Source: Gemmatimonadota bacterium (GTDB lineage: Bacteria > Gemmatimonadota > Gemmatimonadetes > Longimicrobiales > Gaopeijiaceae). Taken from it: a stretch of 64,000 nt of DNA. The stretch is from the NCBI GenBank assembly GCA_028874995.1, contig JAPPGM010000104.1, forward strand, positions 1 through 64,000, in the 5' to 3' direction. A model generated the notes under the pieces. That model was not told the DNA's origin, did no database searches, and worked only from the letters and a program-made list of their open reading frames with translations. Numbering within the stretch: the stretch's first letter is position 1; each line of letters starts with the position of its first letter. The translations under genes were made by a program, and so were the position numbers. Shown here piece after piece: positions 9,756 to 19,083 of the stretch.

Positions 9756-11074
9756 GGGTTCCCCCCGCCTGCGAAGTGCGTGGCCGCCGTCTCCAGCAGC
9801 GACGGGAGGGATCTCGTCTTCTGGCTTCCGGTCCTCAGATCCCGGACCGTCGCCGAGCCGGAAGCAGCCTCGTCCGGGCCGATGATGAGCGCTCGCCGCG
9901 CCCCGGCCCGGTCGGCCGCCCTGAGCTGTTTGCCAACCCCCTGCGGTCTCAGCGAATACATGACCGAATGCCCGGCGGCCCGCAGCCGGTGACTGACCTC
10001 CAGTCCCGCGCCGCGCTGGTCCGGCCCCACCCAGATCACGTAGTAGTCGCATGACGGAGCCGCACCGGGCACGAGATCCCGGTCGCGCAACAGTTCGCAG
10101 AGGACCACGTCGCCCATCCCGAACCCCACGGCGGGCAGCGGCTCGCCGCCCACCAGCTCGAGGAGCCGGTCGTAGCGTCCGCCGCCGCAGATCGCGCGCA
10201 GTTCGCCGGCGCGGTCGAAGAGTTCGAAGACGATGCCCGTGTAGTACGCCAGTCCGCGGACCACGCTGAAGTCGAAGTGCAGGTACGCGCCCAGACCCAT
10301 CGCCTCGAGGATCGACCGGTGTTCGTCCAGAGGGGTCATGGCCTCGATGACCGCCCCTGACGTGCGGAAACGGTCCGCCAGATGGTCGCGGGAACCATCG
10401 GACAGGAGTTCGGCCAGGATGTCAACCGTTCCTGACGACAGTCCCACGGCTTCAAGGCCGGCGCGGGTGCGCTCCAGGCCGGCTCTGCCCGCCTTGTCGA
10501 TCACCGCCAGACAGCCCGCGTGCGCACCGGGGGGAGCACCCGCGGCCGTCAGGACCGCGGTCACGAGGCGACGGTCGTTCACCCGGGCGACAAAGTCGTC
10601 CTCCCCCAGTCCCAGACCCCGCAGCGCGTCAATGGCCACCGCCAGGACTTCCGCGTCGGCGGCCACCCCGGCCTCGCCCACGACATCGACGTTCAGCTGG
10701 AAGTGTTCCCTCAGCCGGCCGCGCTGGCTTCGCTCGTAGCGGAAGAGCTGGGGGATCGAGAACCAGCGGATCGGCTTGGGCATGCCGCGGCTGCGTCCGG
10801 CCAGCATGCGGGCCAGGGTGGGCGTCATCTCCGGGCGCAGCGCGACCTCCCGGCCCCCCTTGTCGCGGAAGGTGTAGAGCTGCTCCACGATCTCCTCGCC
10901 GCTCTTCTCGACGTAGAGTCCGAGCGGCTCGAGCGGCGGCCCGTCGTACTCCCGGAAGCCGTAGCCGCGCGCAACCCGCCGCCAGGTGTTGAAGACGTGA
11001 CTGCGGAGCGCGAGGTCTCCCGGAGAGAAGTCCCGAAAACCGGGGAGACGGGCGAAGGATCGGGCTGCGGGCAT
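9752..11074 (-). CDS. hisS: Histidyl-tRNA synthetase
   Basis: 440 aa. Class II synthetase charging tRNA-His. Motif 1 region PGFRDFSPGD, motif 2 (FRYERSQRGRLREHFQLNVD) and the HisA/HisB motifs (GLAYYTGIVFELFD; GGRYDRL) are intact, followed by the anticodon-binding domain with VGPDQ. ATG at 11074 is the first good start, and the upstream extension is not conserved. Its 5' side carries a repeat A copy. It is the head of a hisS-membrane protein-proS-lysA-guaA run. Confidence 0.97.
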   Translation of the reverse strand: MPAARSFARLPGFRDFSPGDLALRSHVFNTWRRVARGYGFREYDGPPLEPLGLYVEKSGEEIVEQLYTFRDKGGREVALRPEMTPTLARMLAGRSRGMPKPIRWFSIPQLFRYERSQRGRLREHFQLNVDVVGEAGVAADAEVLAVAIDALRGLGLGEDDFVARVNDRRLVTAVLTAAGAPPGAHAGCLAVIDKAGRAGLERTRAGLEAVGLSSGTVDILAELLSDGSRDHLADRFRTSGAVIEAMTPLDEHRSILEAMGLGAYLHFDFSVVRGLAYYTGIVFELFDRAGELRAICGGGRYDRLLELVGGEPLPAVGFGMGDVVLCELLRDRDLVPGAAPSCDYYVIWVGPDQRGAGLEVSHRLRAAGHSVMYSLRPQGVGKQLRAADRAGARRALIIGPDEAASGSATVRDLRTGSQKTRSLPSLLETAATHFAGGGNP

Positions 11075-11107
11075 GGTTGCGAAGATAACCGGATGGGGGC
11101 GGTCCCT

Positions 11108-11181
11108 AACAGCCCGAGTGCAAAGCCCCCGGCATTCGCCCGGCGATGCATCCGGCCTGGAGCTTCGCTCGGACTGCTGGC
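11108..11181 (-). repeat. REP-like palindromic element A, reverse copy
   Basis: Read on the minus strand this carries the family core GGATGCATCGCC...GCGAATGCCGGGGG, flanked by arms related to GGCAGTCC and GGGCTG. It fills most of the 129 nt between hisS and folC. This copy is in the opposite orientation to the others in the window. Confidence 0.6.
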
Positions 11182-11203
11182 GGTCCGGAGCCACGACCGA
11201 CCG

Positions 11204-12472
11204 TCAGTCGCTCCCGAAGGGGCTTACCCCCAGGATCTGGAGCGCATCGCCCACCGTGTGACATGACCCCGTCACCACGACGGTCCCGCTCCCCGCCAGA
11301 ACGGCGGCGCGGTCCACCGCGGCCGCCACATCATCCACCACCTCGATCGGTATCCCGTCGCCCACCTCGGACGCGACCGCGTGCGGGTTCCAGTTCCTCT
11401 CCGGCGGCGCGGAGGCGGGGATGGTGAAGACCACCCGGTCGGCAAGATCCACGAGGGGCGGGAGCATGCGCGACCAGTCCTTGTCGCCCAGGATCCCCGC
11501 CAACACGACCAGCGGCCGGGGCGGCGCGAGGTCGGCCAGGACCCGGGCGAGCGCGCTCACCGCGGCCCGGTTGTGGGCCACGTCGAAGATATGGAGCCTG
11601 CCGCCGACGCGGTGCACCTGTCCCCTGCCCGGCCACCGCACCGTCGCGACGCCGGCGCGCACGGCGTCCGGCGAAGGCGGCCGTGGAAGCAACTGCAGCG
11701 CGCGGACCGCGAGAGCCGCGTTGGTCGCCTGGTGCGCGCCGGGAAGCGGTGTCCGCAGGTCGAGCAGGCTACCGTCGGCGGTGCGGACCGAGAAGCGCGT
11801 GCCGTCGGGGCCCAGCCGAAGCTCCGTGATGTCCCGCCACGGGTCGATCCGGTGAAACGGTGCGCCCGCCCGTGCCGCCCGTTCGCGGAGCACCGACAGC
11901 GCAGCGGGACGTCCCTCGGCCGTGACCACGGGAATCCCCGGTTTGATGATCCCCGCCTTCTCACGCGCGATCTCCTCAAGGGAGTCGCCCAGGTAGTCCT
12001 GGTGGTCCAGGGCCACGTTGGTGATGGCCGCGACTTCGGGGTCGATGACGTTGGTCGCGTCGAGGCGCCCCCCGAGCCCGACCTCGATGCAGGCCGTATC
12101 GACCTCCTCTTCGGCGAAGACGACCATGGCAAGCAGCGTCGACGCCTCGAAGAACGACATGCCGAGTTCGCGGGCCAGGGGGTGCAGCGGCGCGGCCGCG
12201 TCGATGAGGCGGGGAGCGGGGACGGGCCTGCCGTCGACGATGATGCGTTCGCGAAACGAACAGAGGTGCGGCGACGTGTACAGCCCGGCGCGTTCTCCCT
12301 GGTGGTGCAGCACGGATGCCCATGTGGACGCCACGGAACCCTTCCCGTTGGTGCCGCCCACGTGCAGGGTGCGGTAGCGGCGGTGGGGATTCCCGAGCTC
12401 GGCCAGCGCCGCCCGCATGCGTCCCAGTCCCCAGTCCACCGCGGTCGGCACCCCCGGAAAGAGAGCGCCCAT
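11204..12472 (-). CDS. folC: Folylpolyglutamate synthase / dihydrofolate synthase
   Basis: 422 aa. Mur-ligase family enzyme adding glutamate to folate. The ATP-binding P-loop VGGTNGKGS is near residue 40, followed by YTSPHL, the usual folate-binding region. The C-terminal domain has FDVAHNRAAV, and AGILGDKDW matches the family. It starts 41 nt after accD, so the two are probably cotranscribed. Its 3' side meets the repeat A copy before hisS. Confidence 0.95.
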   Translation of the reverse strand: MGALFPGVPTAVDWGLGRMRAALAELGNPHRRYRTLHVGGTNGKGSVASTWASVLHHQGERAGLYTSPHLCSFRERIIVDGRPVPAPRLIDAAAPLHPLARELGMSFFEASTLLAMVVFAEEEVDTACIEVGLGGRLDATNVIDPEVAAITNVALDHQDYLGDSLEEIAREKAGIIKPGIPVVTAEGRPAALSVLRERAARAGAPFHRIDPWRDITELRLGPDGTRFSVRTADGSLLDLRTPLPGAHQATNAALAVRALQLLPRPPSPDAVRAGVATVRWPGRGQVHRVGGRLHIFDVAHNRAAVSALARVLADLAPPRPLVVLAGILGDKDWSRMLPPLVDLADRVVFTIPASAPPERNWNPHAVASEVGDGIPIEVVDDVAAAVDRAAVLAGSGTVVVTGSCHTVGDALQILGVSPFGSD

Positions 12473-12513
12473 GAGGGGATCGGGGCCGGGGGCGCGGGGC
12501 CGGGTGCTCCGCC

Positions 12514-13371
12514 TCAGGCGCGCGGTCTCCAGCCGGCGTGGACGTGGCGAAGCAGTTGGGCCACCGAAGACTTGAGTTCGCGGCGGTCGATCACCCGGTC
12601 GACCATTCCATGCTCCTCCAGGAACTCGGCGCTCTGGAAGCCCGGCGGCAGCTCCTGCTTGATCGTCTCGCCGATCACGCGCGGCCCCGCGAAGCCGATC
12701 AACGCGCCCGGCTCCGCCAGGTTGACATCGCCCAGCATGGCGTAGGAAGCCGTGACGCCACCGGTGGTGGGGTCCGTGAGCACCGAGATGTAGGGCAGCT
12801 TTCGATCGTGGAGGCGAGCGAGCACGGCCGACGTCTTGGCCATCTGCATGAGCGAGAAGATGCCTTCCATCATGCGCGCCCCGCCCGAGGCGCTCACCAC
12901 GACCAGGGGCAGCTCGCGCTCCAGGGCGTCGCGCCCGGCCCGCGCGATCTTCTCCCCCACCACCGACCCCATCGATCCGCCGATGAAGCTGAAGTCCATT
13001 ACCGCCAGCACCACCGGGATGCCCTCGATGCGGGTCCGTCCGGTGATCACCGCTTCGCGCCGTCCGGTGCGCCGCCGGGCCGCTTCGAGCCGGTCGCTAT
13101 AGGCCTTGAGGTCGGTGAATCCCAGCGGGTCGCCGCTGGCCATCTCCCGATCCGCCTCCTCGAAGGAACCCGGGTCCGACAGCAGCTCCACGTATTGGGT
13201 GGCCGGGATCCGGAAGTGGTTTCCGCACTCGGGACACACGCCGAGATTGCGGGCCAGCCGCTCCCGGTAGAGGATCTCTCCGCATCCGTCGCACTTGGAG
13301 AAGACATCGCTGGGAAGGTCGCGGCGACCCTCTCCCGAGAGTCGCGTCTTCTTCTTCTGGAACCAGGCCAA
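12514..13371 (-). CDS. accD: Acetyl-CoA carboxylase, carboxyltransferase beta subunit
   Basis: 285 aa. Carboxyltransferase half of the first step of fatty acid synthesis, working with AccA. The zinc ribbon has C27, C30, C46 and C49, followed by the crotonase-fold core (VVSASGGARM, QMAKTSA). The start is TTG, reading LAWFQKKKTR, which fits the family's usual MAWFxxxK opening; no ATG or GTG is near. accA is not in the window. The gene follows rodA with 33 nt. Confidence 0.95.
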   Translation of the reverse strand: MAWFQKKKTRLSGEGRRDLPSDVFSKCDGCGEILYRERLARNLGVCPECGNHFRIPATQYVELLSDPGSFEEADREMASGDPLGFTDLKAYSDRLEAARRRTGRREAVITGRTRIEGIPVVLAVMDFSFIGGSMGSVVGEKIARAGRDALERELPLVVVSASGGARMMEGIFSLMQMAKTSAVLARLHDRKLPYISVLTDPTTGGVTASYAMLGDVNLAEPGALIGFAGPRVIGETIKQELPPGFQSAEFLEEHGMVDRVIDRRELKSSVAQLLRHVHAGWRPRA

Positions 13372-13404
13372 GTCTGCAGTCCCCTGCGTGTTTGCTTCGG
13401 GTGA

Positions 13405-14640
13405 TCAGGAATCGTCGCCGGCCACCGCCACCACCATCGCGGCGGCGATCCAGGACATCAACAGGAAAGATCCGCCGTAGCTGATGAAGGGCAGCGGGAT
13501 CCCGGTAACCGGCACCACCCCGATGGTCATTCCGGCGTTGACGAACACATGCGTCAGCCAAACCCCCAAGATACCGAAGATGAACAGACCGGCAAAGGAG
13601 CGCTTGGCGGCTTCCGCCACGCTGATCATCCGGAAGAACAGGAGGCCGAAGAGCGTGAGAATCACCGACGTGCCGACAAAACCGAACTCCTCCCCGACAA
13701 CGCTGAAGATGAAGTCCGTGTGCTGTTCCGGAAGGAAGGCCAACCTCTTCTGCGTGCCCGCGGTGAATCCCTTGCCGAATAGACCGCCACTCCCCACCGC
13801 CACCTTCGACTGGATGAGCTGCCAGCCGGCGTTGCGTGGATCGAGCGAGGGATCCAGGAAGACGAGCAACCGGTTTCGCTGGTATCCGGCCAGGGAATTC
13901 CAGAGGGGCTGGGCGACGGCTCCGGCCGCGACATTCCCCAGAATCACCACGACCGACTCCACAAGGTACAGGCGGAAACGGTACAGGTAGAGACCGATGG
14001 CCAGCAGCACGATGTAGACCGCCCACACGCGGAGGCTGAACGCGAGAATGAGACCGAGGCCCGGCGAAGCCGCGAAGAGGATGAGCGGCCAGGGCGTCCC
14101 CGCCCAGAAGATCACCGCGAAGAAGATCCCGATGAAGGCGAGTGCCGTTCCCAGATCGGGCTGCAGGAGAACCAGCACAAGGGGGAGGCCGACCAGCGCC
14201 GCCGGCGTCAGCAGGTCGCGAAGATACCGCGGAGGCTCCTCGCGCCTGGCGAGAAGGGCGGCGAGCGCGAGCGCGGTGGAGATCTTCGCGGCTTCGGCTG
14301 GCTGGAAACGGAATCCCCCGATCGACAGGAAGCTGCTGATGCCCTCCGCGGTCCCCGTACCCGTCCCCACCACCAGCGTGACGGCGAGCACACCCACGCC
14401 CAGAACGTAGCCGGGAACAGCCACCCATTCGAACCAGCGGAGCGGGATGCGCGCAACGATCAGGCACGCGACGACCGCGACACCCAGAAAGGTCGCCTGT
14501 CGGATCCAGAGACCCTGCGTAACGGAGCTGGTGACTTCGAGCACGCCGGCCGAATAGATCATGCCCACGCCGAACGTGGAGAGCAGCAGGAGGACGATCA
14601 GCATTGGCTGCTGCCACAGCGGCGCGACGAGTGTACGCAC
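13405..14640 (-). CDS. rodA: Rod-shape SEDS glycosyltransferase RodA
   Basis: About 411 aa, ten or so membrane segments. Polymerises lipid II with PBP2 during elongation. SEDS motifs visible include QPDLGTAL and, near the C-terminus, YGGSFLLMSW. I chose the GTG that overlaps the mrdA stop by 1 nt. An in-frame TTG at 14652 would add four residues inside mrdA. It is the last gene of the mreB-C-D-mrdA-rodA operon. Confidence 0.94.
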   Translation of the reverse strand: MRTLVAPLWQQPMLIVLLLLSTFGVGMIYSAGVLEVTSSVTQGLWIRQATFLGVAVVACLIVARIPLRWFEWVAVPGYVLGVGVLAVTLVVGTGTGTAEGISSFLSIGGFRFQPAEAAKISTALALAALLARREEPPRYLRDLLTPAALVGLPLVLVLLQPDLGTALAFIGIFFAVIFWAGTPWPLILFAASPGLGLILAFSLRVWAVYIVLLAIGLYLYRFRLYLVESVVVILGNVAAGAVAQPLWNSLAGYQRNRLLVFLDPSLDPRNAGWQLIQSKVAVGSGGLFGKGFTAGTQKRLAFLPEQHTDFIFSVVGEEFGFVGTSVILTLFGLLFFRMISVAEAAKRSFAGLFIFGILGVWLTHVFVNAGMTIGVVPVTGIPLPFISYGGSFLLMSWIAAAMVVAVAGDDS

Positions 14641-16478
14641 TACCGCCCCCAAGCCGTGCTTCGCCCGGCCCGCAGGTGTTCGCCGAGCGTCTGGATCGTA
14701 TCACGCGGAATCCCGTGCTTGCCGCGCAGGTAGAAGTCGGCCGTCTTGGCCACCAGCGGCGCCGCGACACCGGAACCGCTCCCGCCGAACTCGACCAGCG
14801 CGACGGCCACGATCTCGGGAGCCTCGCCGTACGGGCCGGCGATCGCCGTGAACCACGCGTGAGTGGGGCGGCCCCCGCCACTCTGGGCCGTGCCGGTCTT
14901 GCCGAGCAGATCGAAGTGCTCCAGCGACGACAGGTAGGCCGTGCCGCCCTGCCGGGTGACGCGGCGCATGCCTTCCCTGACCTGTTCCAGATGTTCGGGC
15001 GGAATGTCGAGACTCCAGCTTGCGTCGTTCGCACCTGCCGTTTCCGAGCGAAGCAGGGAGGGAGCGGGAGCGGAACCGTCGCGAGCGATGGCGAGGATGA
15101 ACTGCGCCATCTTGAGCGGGGTCTGGTCGTTCGGTCCCTGCCCGATCGCGAGGACCAGCGCCTCCCCCTCCTGTGGCCGGTAGCCGAAACGCCGCTCCCA
15201 GAACTCCGGGCCCTCCGGGAAGGTTCCTCCACCCTCCGTGGGAAGGTCGATCCCGCAGGGCCGGCCAAATCCCAGGCGGTTGCCGACTTCGAGCATCCGG
15301 GCCAGGCCGATTTCCGCTCCGAGCTGGTAGAAATACACGTTGCACGAGTGCTGGATCGCCCCGGCCAGGTCCAGCGACCCGTGCCCCTCGGGCTTCCAGC
15401 ACCCGTATGAACGGTTTCCGAAGACGTAGGAGCCCTGGCACGAGACGGGCATCCGCTGGCTGGGGGTAACCACCCCGAGATCCAGTGCGATCGCAGCGGT
15501 GGCCAGCTTCCAGGGTGAGCCCGGAGGGTAGCTCCCCATCACGGCCCGGTGATAAAGCGGGCTCTCCGGATCCTGCACGAGGCGGTCCCATTCGGAGCGG
15601 TCCACGACTCCCGCGAAGACGTTGGGGTCGAAGGCGGGAGCCGAATAGAGCGCCAGCACACCACCCGTTTCGACGTCGAGCACCACGACCGACCCTTTCA
15701 TGCCGTCCGGAAAGATGTGATCGATCCATTCCATGAGCTCCAGGTCGAGATTGAGATCGACATCGGTTCCAGGTTCCTCGATGACTGTGCGCATCCCGGC
15801 GAAAGACCCCACGATCCTCCCCTCCGCGTCGACCTCCACATACCGGACGCCCGGCCGACCCTGAAGCGTCGACTCGTACTGCGCCTCGATCCCCGACCTC
15901 CCCACGATCCACCCCGGCTCCGCGCCTTCGTCCTCCCGCGCCTCGACCTCGGTTTCATTGATCTCCCCCACATAGCCGATCACATGTGCGCCCACCCGTT
16001 CCGCCGGGTAGCGCCGCTTGGGGCGGGCTTCGATCAGCAGCCTCGGGAAGCTCGACCGTCGCTCCTGCAGCGCGGCCACCGCGTCGAAAGGGGCGTCCAC
16101 CGATACCAGCAGGGGACGTGGCGGGCCGGAGCGCGCCTGGGCGGAAAGCTCCTCGAAGCGTGCATCGTTCAGCTCCAGGTGCCCGCGCAGCCGTCGCAAC
16201 GTCGAAATCATGGAATCGGCCCGGTCGGGAACGATGGAAACCGAGTAGCCCGGGACGTTGTCGGCCAGTACCCGTCCATCCCTGTCCCTGATCACACCTC
16301 GCGGCGCGGGGATGGTAAGCGCGCGCAGGCGATTCGACTGGGATTGGAGCAGCCAGTCGGAGGAGCGCAGAACCTGGGCCCGGAAGAGCACCGCAACGAG
16401 CACACCCAGCATGGCCATGACGACGATTCGGGCGCGGGCGGCCAGCATCCTGACCTGCCTCGGGTTCCGGGGACTCAT
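14640..16478 (-). CDS. mrdA: Penicillin-binding protein 2 (transpeptidase, elongation)
   Basis: 612 aa. Class B PBP. An N-terminal membrane anchor lies near residues 15-35, with the transpeptidase at the C-terminus. The active-site triad is complete: S321-PW-K324, S378-C-N380 and K527-TG. It crosslinks the peptidoglycan made by RodA. The ATG overlaps the mreD stop by 4 nt, indicating coupling. The length is in the normal range. Confidence 0.96.
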   Translation of the reverse strand: MSPRNPRQVRMLAARARIVVMAMLGVLVAVLFRAQVLRSSDWLLQSQSNRLRALTIPAPRGVIRDRDGRVLADNVPGYSVSIVPDRADSMISTLRRLRGHLELNDARFEELSAQARSGPPRPLLVSVDAPFDAVAALQERRSSFPRLLIEARPKRRYPAERVGAHVIGYVGEINETEVEAREDEGAEPGWIVGRSGIEAQYESTLQGRPGVRYVEVDAEGRIVGSFAGMRTVIEEPGTDVDLNLDLELMEWIDHIFPDGMKGSVVVLDVETGGVLALYSAPAFDPNVFAGVVDRSEWDRLVQDPESPLYHRAVMGSYPPGSPWKLATAAIALDLGVVTPSQRMPVSCQGSYVFGNRSYGCWKPEGHGSLDLAGAIQHSCNVYFYQLGAEIGLARMLEVGNRLGFGRPCGIDLPTEGGGTFPEGPEFWERRFGYRPQEGEALVLAIGQGPNDQTPLKMAQFILAIARDGSAPAPSLLRSETAGANDASWSLDIPPEHLEQVREGMRRVTRQGGTAYLSSLEHFDLLGKTGTAQSGGGRPTHAWFTAIAGPYGEAPEIVAVALVEFGGSGSGVAAPLVAKTADFYLRGKHGIPRDTIQTLGEHLRAGRSTAWGR

Positions 16479-16948
16479 CGGCTCAGCGGGCCGCGAGCGA
16501 AGAGCAGCCGCGCCAGGAGACCGGCGCCGGCCGCATACAGGGCAAGCAATGGCCCCTCCATCAGTGCGGCATCGTTGAAGGGAACACGGCCGGCCGGGTC
16601 CGACACCACCCAGACAAGCAGGTCGCGTCCCCACTTCCCGAGGACAAGGAAAACCGCGAGAAACGGGATCGAGTCACCGACGAAGAGTTCGCGGGTTCGG
16701 GCCGCGACGGCGCCTGTTACCGACATGGCAAAGACGTTCGCACCGAATGAACCAACCGAGAAGGCGTCCTCGAGCAGGCCCAGAACAAACCCGGTTGCCG
16801 CTCCACCGGCACTGCCCAGGGCGCGGCTGGCCAGCAGCAGCGCGACGATGGCAAGGTCCGGTGCCGCCTTCCCCAGGCCCAGCGCGACATGGAGCAGGAG
16901 GTGGGTCACGACCAGCCCGGTGCACAGGAGGAATACGCGGAGATTCAT
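16475..16948 (-). CDS. mreD: Rod shape-determining protein MreD
   Basis: 157 aa, five or six hydrophobic segments with GSAGGAATGFVLGLLEDAF, the characteristic MreD stretch, near residue 50. Inner-membrane partner of MreC in the elongasome. The ATG overlaps the mreC stop by 4 nt. Function is called from family style and position between mreC and mrdA. Confidence 0.9.
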   Translation of the reverse strand: MNLRVFLLCTGLVVTHLLLHVALGLGKAAPDLAIVALLLASRALGSAGGAATGFVLGLLEDAFSVGSFGANVFAMSVTGAVAARTRELFVGDSIPFLAVFLVLGKWGRDLLVWVVSDPAGRVPFNDAALMEGPLLALYAAGAGLLARLLFARGPLSR

Positions 16949-17814
16949 CGCGGATCCGTCTGCCCCCCGCTCGCGGCGCTGTCGGGTTCAACGGTCGCCG
17001 GTTCGGCGACGCGACTCAGATAAACCAGCGCGTGCGTGGCCGCGCCGGGGTAGACCGCCGGGTCGACATGGTAGCTCCGGCTCCACCCCGCCGAAGTTTC
17101 CGCGGGTCCCGTGATCCAACCGATGCGGATCCCCCGGGGGAAGGTCCCCCCGCGCCCCGACGTGACCAGCTCTTCGCCGGGACTGAGATCGGAGAGATAG
17201 GCCGTGCCACGCAGGATCAGGCGGTCCTGCTCACGGAAACCACCCCTCACGGCCTCGACCAGGCCGTGGGCGCGGCCATCCGGCGTCATGGCGGAGGCCC
17301 GGAAATCGCGATGGGACCAGTCGAAAGCGACGGCCCGGCCGGAGAACACTTCCTGAACCTGACCCAGCAACCCGGCCTCGGTCGCGACCGCGTTGAAGGC
17401 GCGGACGCCGTCTTCGGAGCCGGCGTCCAGCAGGAATACGCTCTCGGCGCCGGGGGTGCCCGTGCGAATCACGGTGACCGCCCGCACCCGATGGCGCTCC
17501 CGTTCCTTCAGGGCCAGAGCCTCGCGCAGCCTCCGGTTCTCTTCCGCCAGGGTTCGGGCGGCGGCCACGAGTCCCGTCACCGAATCCATCTGCGCGCGCA
17601 GGACGTCGAAGTCCAGTGCCCGTTCCCTCATCCTCGTGATCGCTCCGTTGATTCCCAGCAGAGGGCTCAGCACCGTTTCGCGCAGGAACAGCCGAGCGGA
17701 ACGCTTGGATCCCGGCGGCAGATTCAGAACGATCAACGAACCCAGTATGACGCCCGCCGTGAGCAGGAAGTCCCTCTTGCGGTCCTCGCCTGTCCCCCTT
17801 GGCCGGCCGGCCAT
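16945..17814 (-). CDS. mreC: Rod shape-determining protein MreC
   Basis: 289 aa. One membrane anchor near residues 15-33, a coiled-coil with ENRRLREALALKERER near 90-108, then the beta-rich periplasmic domain (TAGLLGQV-type segment, LVTSGRGGTFPRGIRIG). Links MreB to the periplasmic synthases. Separated from mreB by 123 nt containing a GGACCAT...ATGGTCTCC stem at about 17893-17918 that may attenuate or stabilise the message. Confidence 0.93.
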   Translation of the reverse strand: MAGRPRGTGEDRKRDFLLTAGVILGSLIVLNLPPGSKRSARLFLRETVLSPLLGINGAITRMRERALDFDVLRAQMDSVTGLVAAARTLAEENRRLREALALKERERHRVRAVTVIRTGTPGAESVFLLDAGSEDGVRAFNAVATEAGLLGQVQEVFSGRAVAFDWSHRDFRASAMTPDGRAHGLVEAVRGGFREQDRLILRGTAYLSDLSPGEELVTSGRGGTFPRGIRIGWITGPAETSAGWSRSYHVDPAVYPGAATHALVYLSRVAEPATVEPDSAASGGQTDPR

Positions 17815-17937
17815 TCAGCCTCCTTCCGGTTCCGTGGACCGCTCCGGCCCGCGCCACGTCAGCCTCACCCCACGGCCCGTCGAGACCACCTCGGACCATC
17901 CAGCTTCCGTATGGTCTCCGGCGGGGCCCACGGGTCC

Positions 17938-18981
17938 CTAGGTCCTCAGGACCGGCCGGTACTTCGAGAAGTTCTCCAGAATGCGGCCGGACCCCCGGAC
18001 GACACACGTCATCGGCTCTTCGTCCACGTGGATCGGGAGGTTGGTCTCGAGCTCGATCAGCTTGTCGAGACCGCGGATCAGCGCTCCCCCACCCGTCATC
18101 ACGATCCCGAAGTCGACGATGTCGGAGGCCAACTCCGGTGGCGTGATCTCGAGCGCCGAGCGCACCGCTTCGACGATCGACCTGAGCGGCTCCTGCAGGC
18201 ATTCCCGGATCTCCTCGGAGTGGATTACCACCATCTTCGGGATTCCGGATAGAAGGTCCCTCCCCTTCACCTCCATTTCCCGCTCGTTTTCGATGGCGAT
18301 CGCGGAGCCGACCTGCATCTTGATCGCCTCCGCCGTAGGTTCGCCGATGAGGAGGTTGTAGTTCTTTCTGAGGAAGGTGACGATCGACGTATCGAGTTCG
18401 TCGCCGCCGATCCGGATCGACGTGTCCGCCACGATGCCCGAGAGCGCGATGACCGCGATTTCGGTGGTCCCGCCGCCGATGTCGATGACCATGTTGCCGC
18501 GCGGGGTTTCGATGGGCAGCCCCACGCCGATGGCGGCAGCCATCGGTTCGGCCACCATGTACACCTCGTTCGCGCCCGCCGCCTGGGCCGAGGAGCGCAC
18601 GGCCCGCCGCTCCAGCTCGGTGATGCCCGAAGGCACGCCCACCACCACCCGCGGCTTGATCCGGAAGATCCGCTTCGACATGACCTGCTTGAGGAAATGG
18701 CGCAGCATGAGTTCGGTAACGTCGACGTCGGCGATCACCCCGTCCTTGAGGGGTCTTACGGCCTCGATCCCGTCGGGCGTCCTGCCGAGCATGCGCTTGG
18801 CCTCCAGGCCAACGCTCATGATCCGCTTCGTCCCGCGTTCCACCGCCACCACGGAGGGCTCGCTCAGAACGACACCCTCTCCCCTGACGCACACCAGCGT
18901 GTTGGCGGTCCCGAGGTCGACCCCGATGTCGCTCGTGGGGACCAGCCGCTTCGAACTAAGCCAGCTCGAGATGGGTGGCAA
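17938..18981 (-). CDS. mreB: Cell shape actin homologue MreB
   Basis: 347 aa. Actin-like ATPase guiding rod elongation. Phosphate 1 motif DIGVDLGTANTLV, the IDIGGGTTEIAV phosphate 2 motif and MTGGGALIRGL adenosine motif are intact. The start is TTG; a nearby ATG is out of frame. A promoter candidate lies at 19042-19070. It heads the mreB-mreC-mreD-mrdA-rodA operon. Confidence 0.95.
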   Translation of the reverse strand: MPPISSWLSSKRLVPTSDIGVDLGTANTLVCVRGEGVVLSEPSVVAVERGTKRIMSVGLEAKRMLGRTPDGIEAVRPLKDGVIADVDVTELMLRHFLKQVMSKRIFRIKPRVVVGVPSGITELERRAVRSSAQAAGANEVYMVAEPMAAAIGVGLPIETPRGNMVIDIGGGTTEIAVIALSGIVADTSIRIGGDELDTSIVTFLRKNYNLLIGEPTAEAIKMQVGSAIAIENEREMEVKGRDLLSGIPKMVVIHSEEIRECLQEPLRSIVEAVRSALEITPPELASDIVDFGIVMTGGGALIRGLDKLIELETNLPIHVDEEPMTCVVRGSGRILENFSKYRPVLRT

Positions 18982-19041
18982 CGGTTGTCATGAGCCGTGG
19001 GGGCTCCGGTTCAAGGGTGTTGGCCGCTGGGATTTGGAACC

Positions 19042-19070
19042 ATCCTAACCTACCGCAATCGGCCTTTCAA
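19042..19070 (-). promoter_or_regulatory. Sigma-70-type promoter for the mreB operon
   Basis: On the minus strand TTGAAA (19065-19070), 17 nt, TAGGAT (19042-19047), about 60 nt before mreB. Both hexamers differ from the consensus by one or two bases and the spacing is ideal. Not tested for activity. Confidence 0.55.
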
Positions 19071-19083
19071 TTCACCCACACCG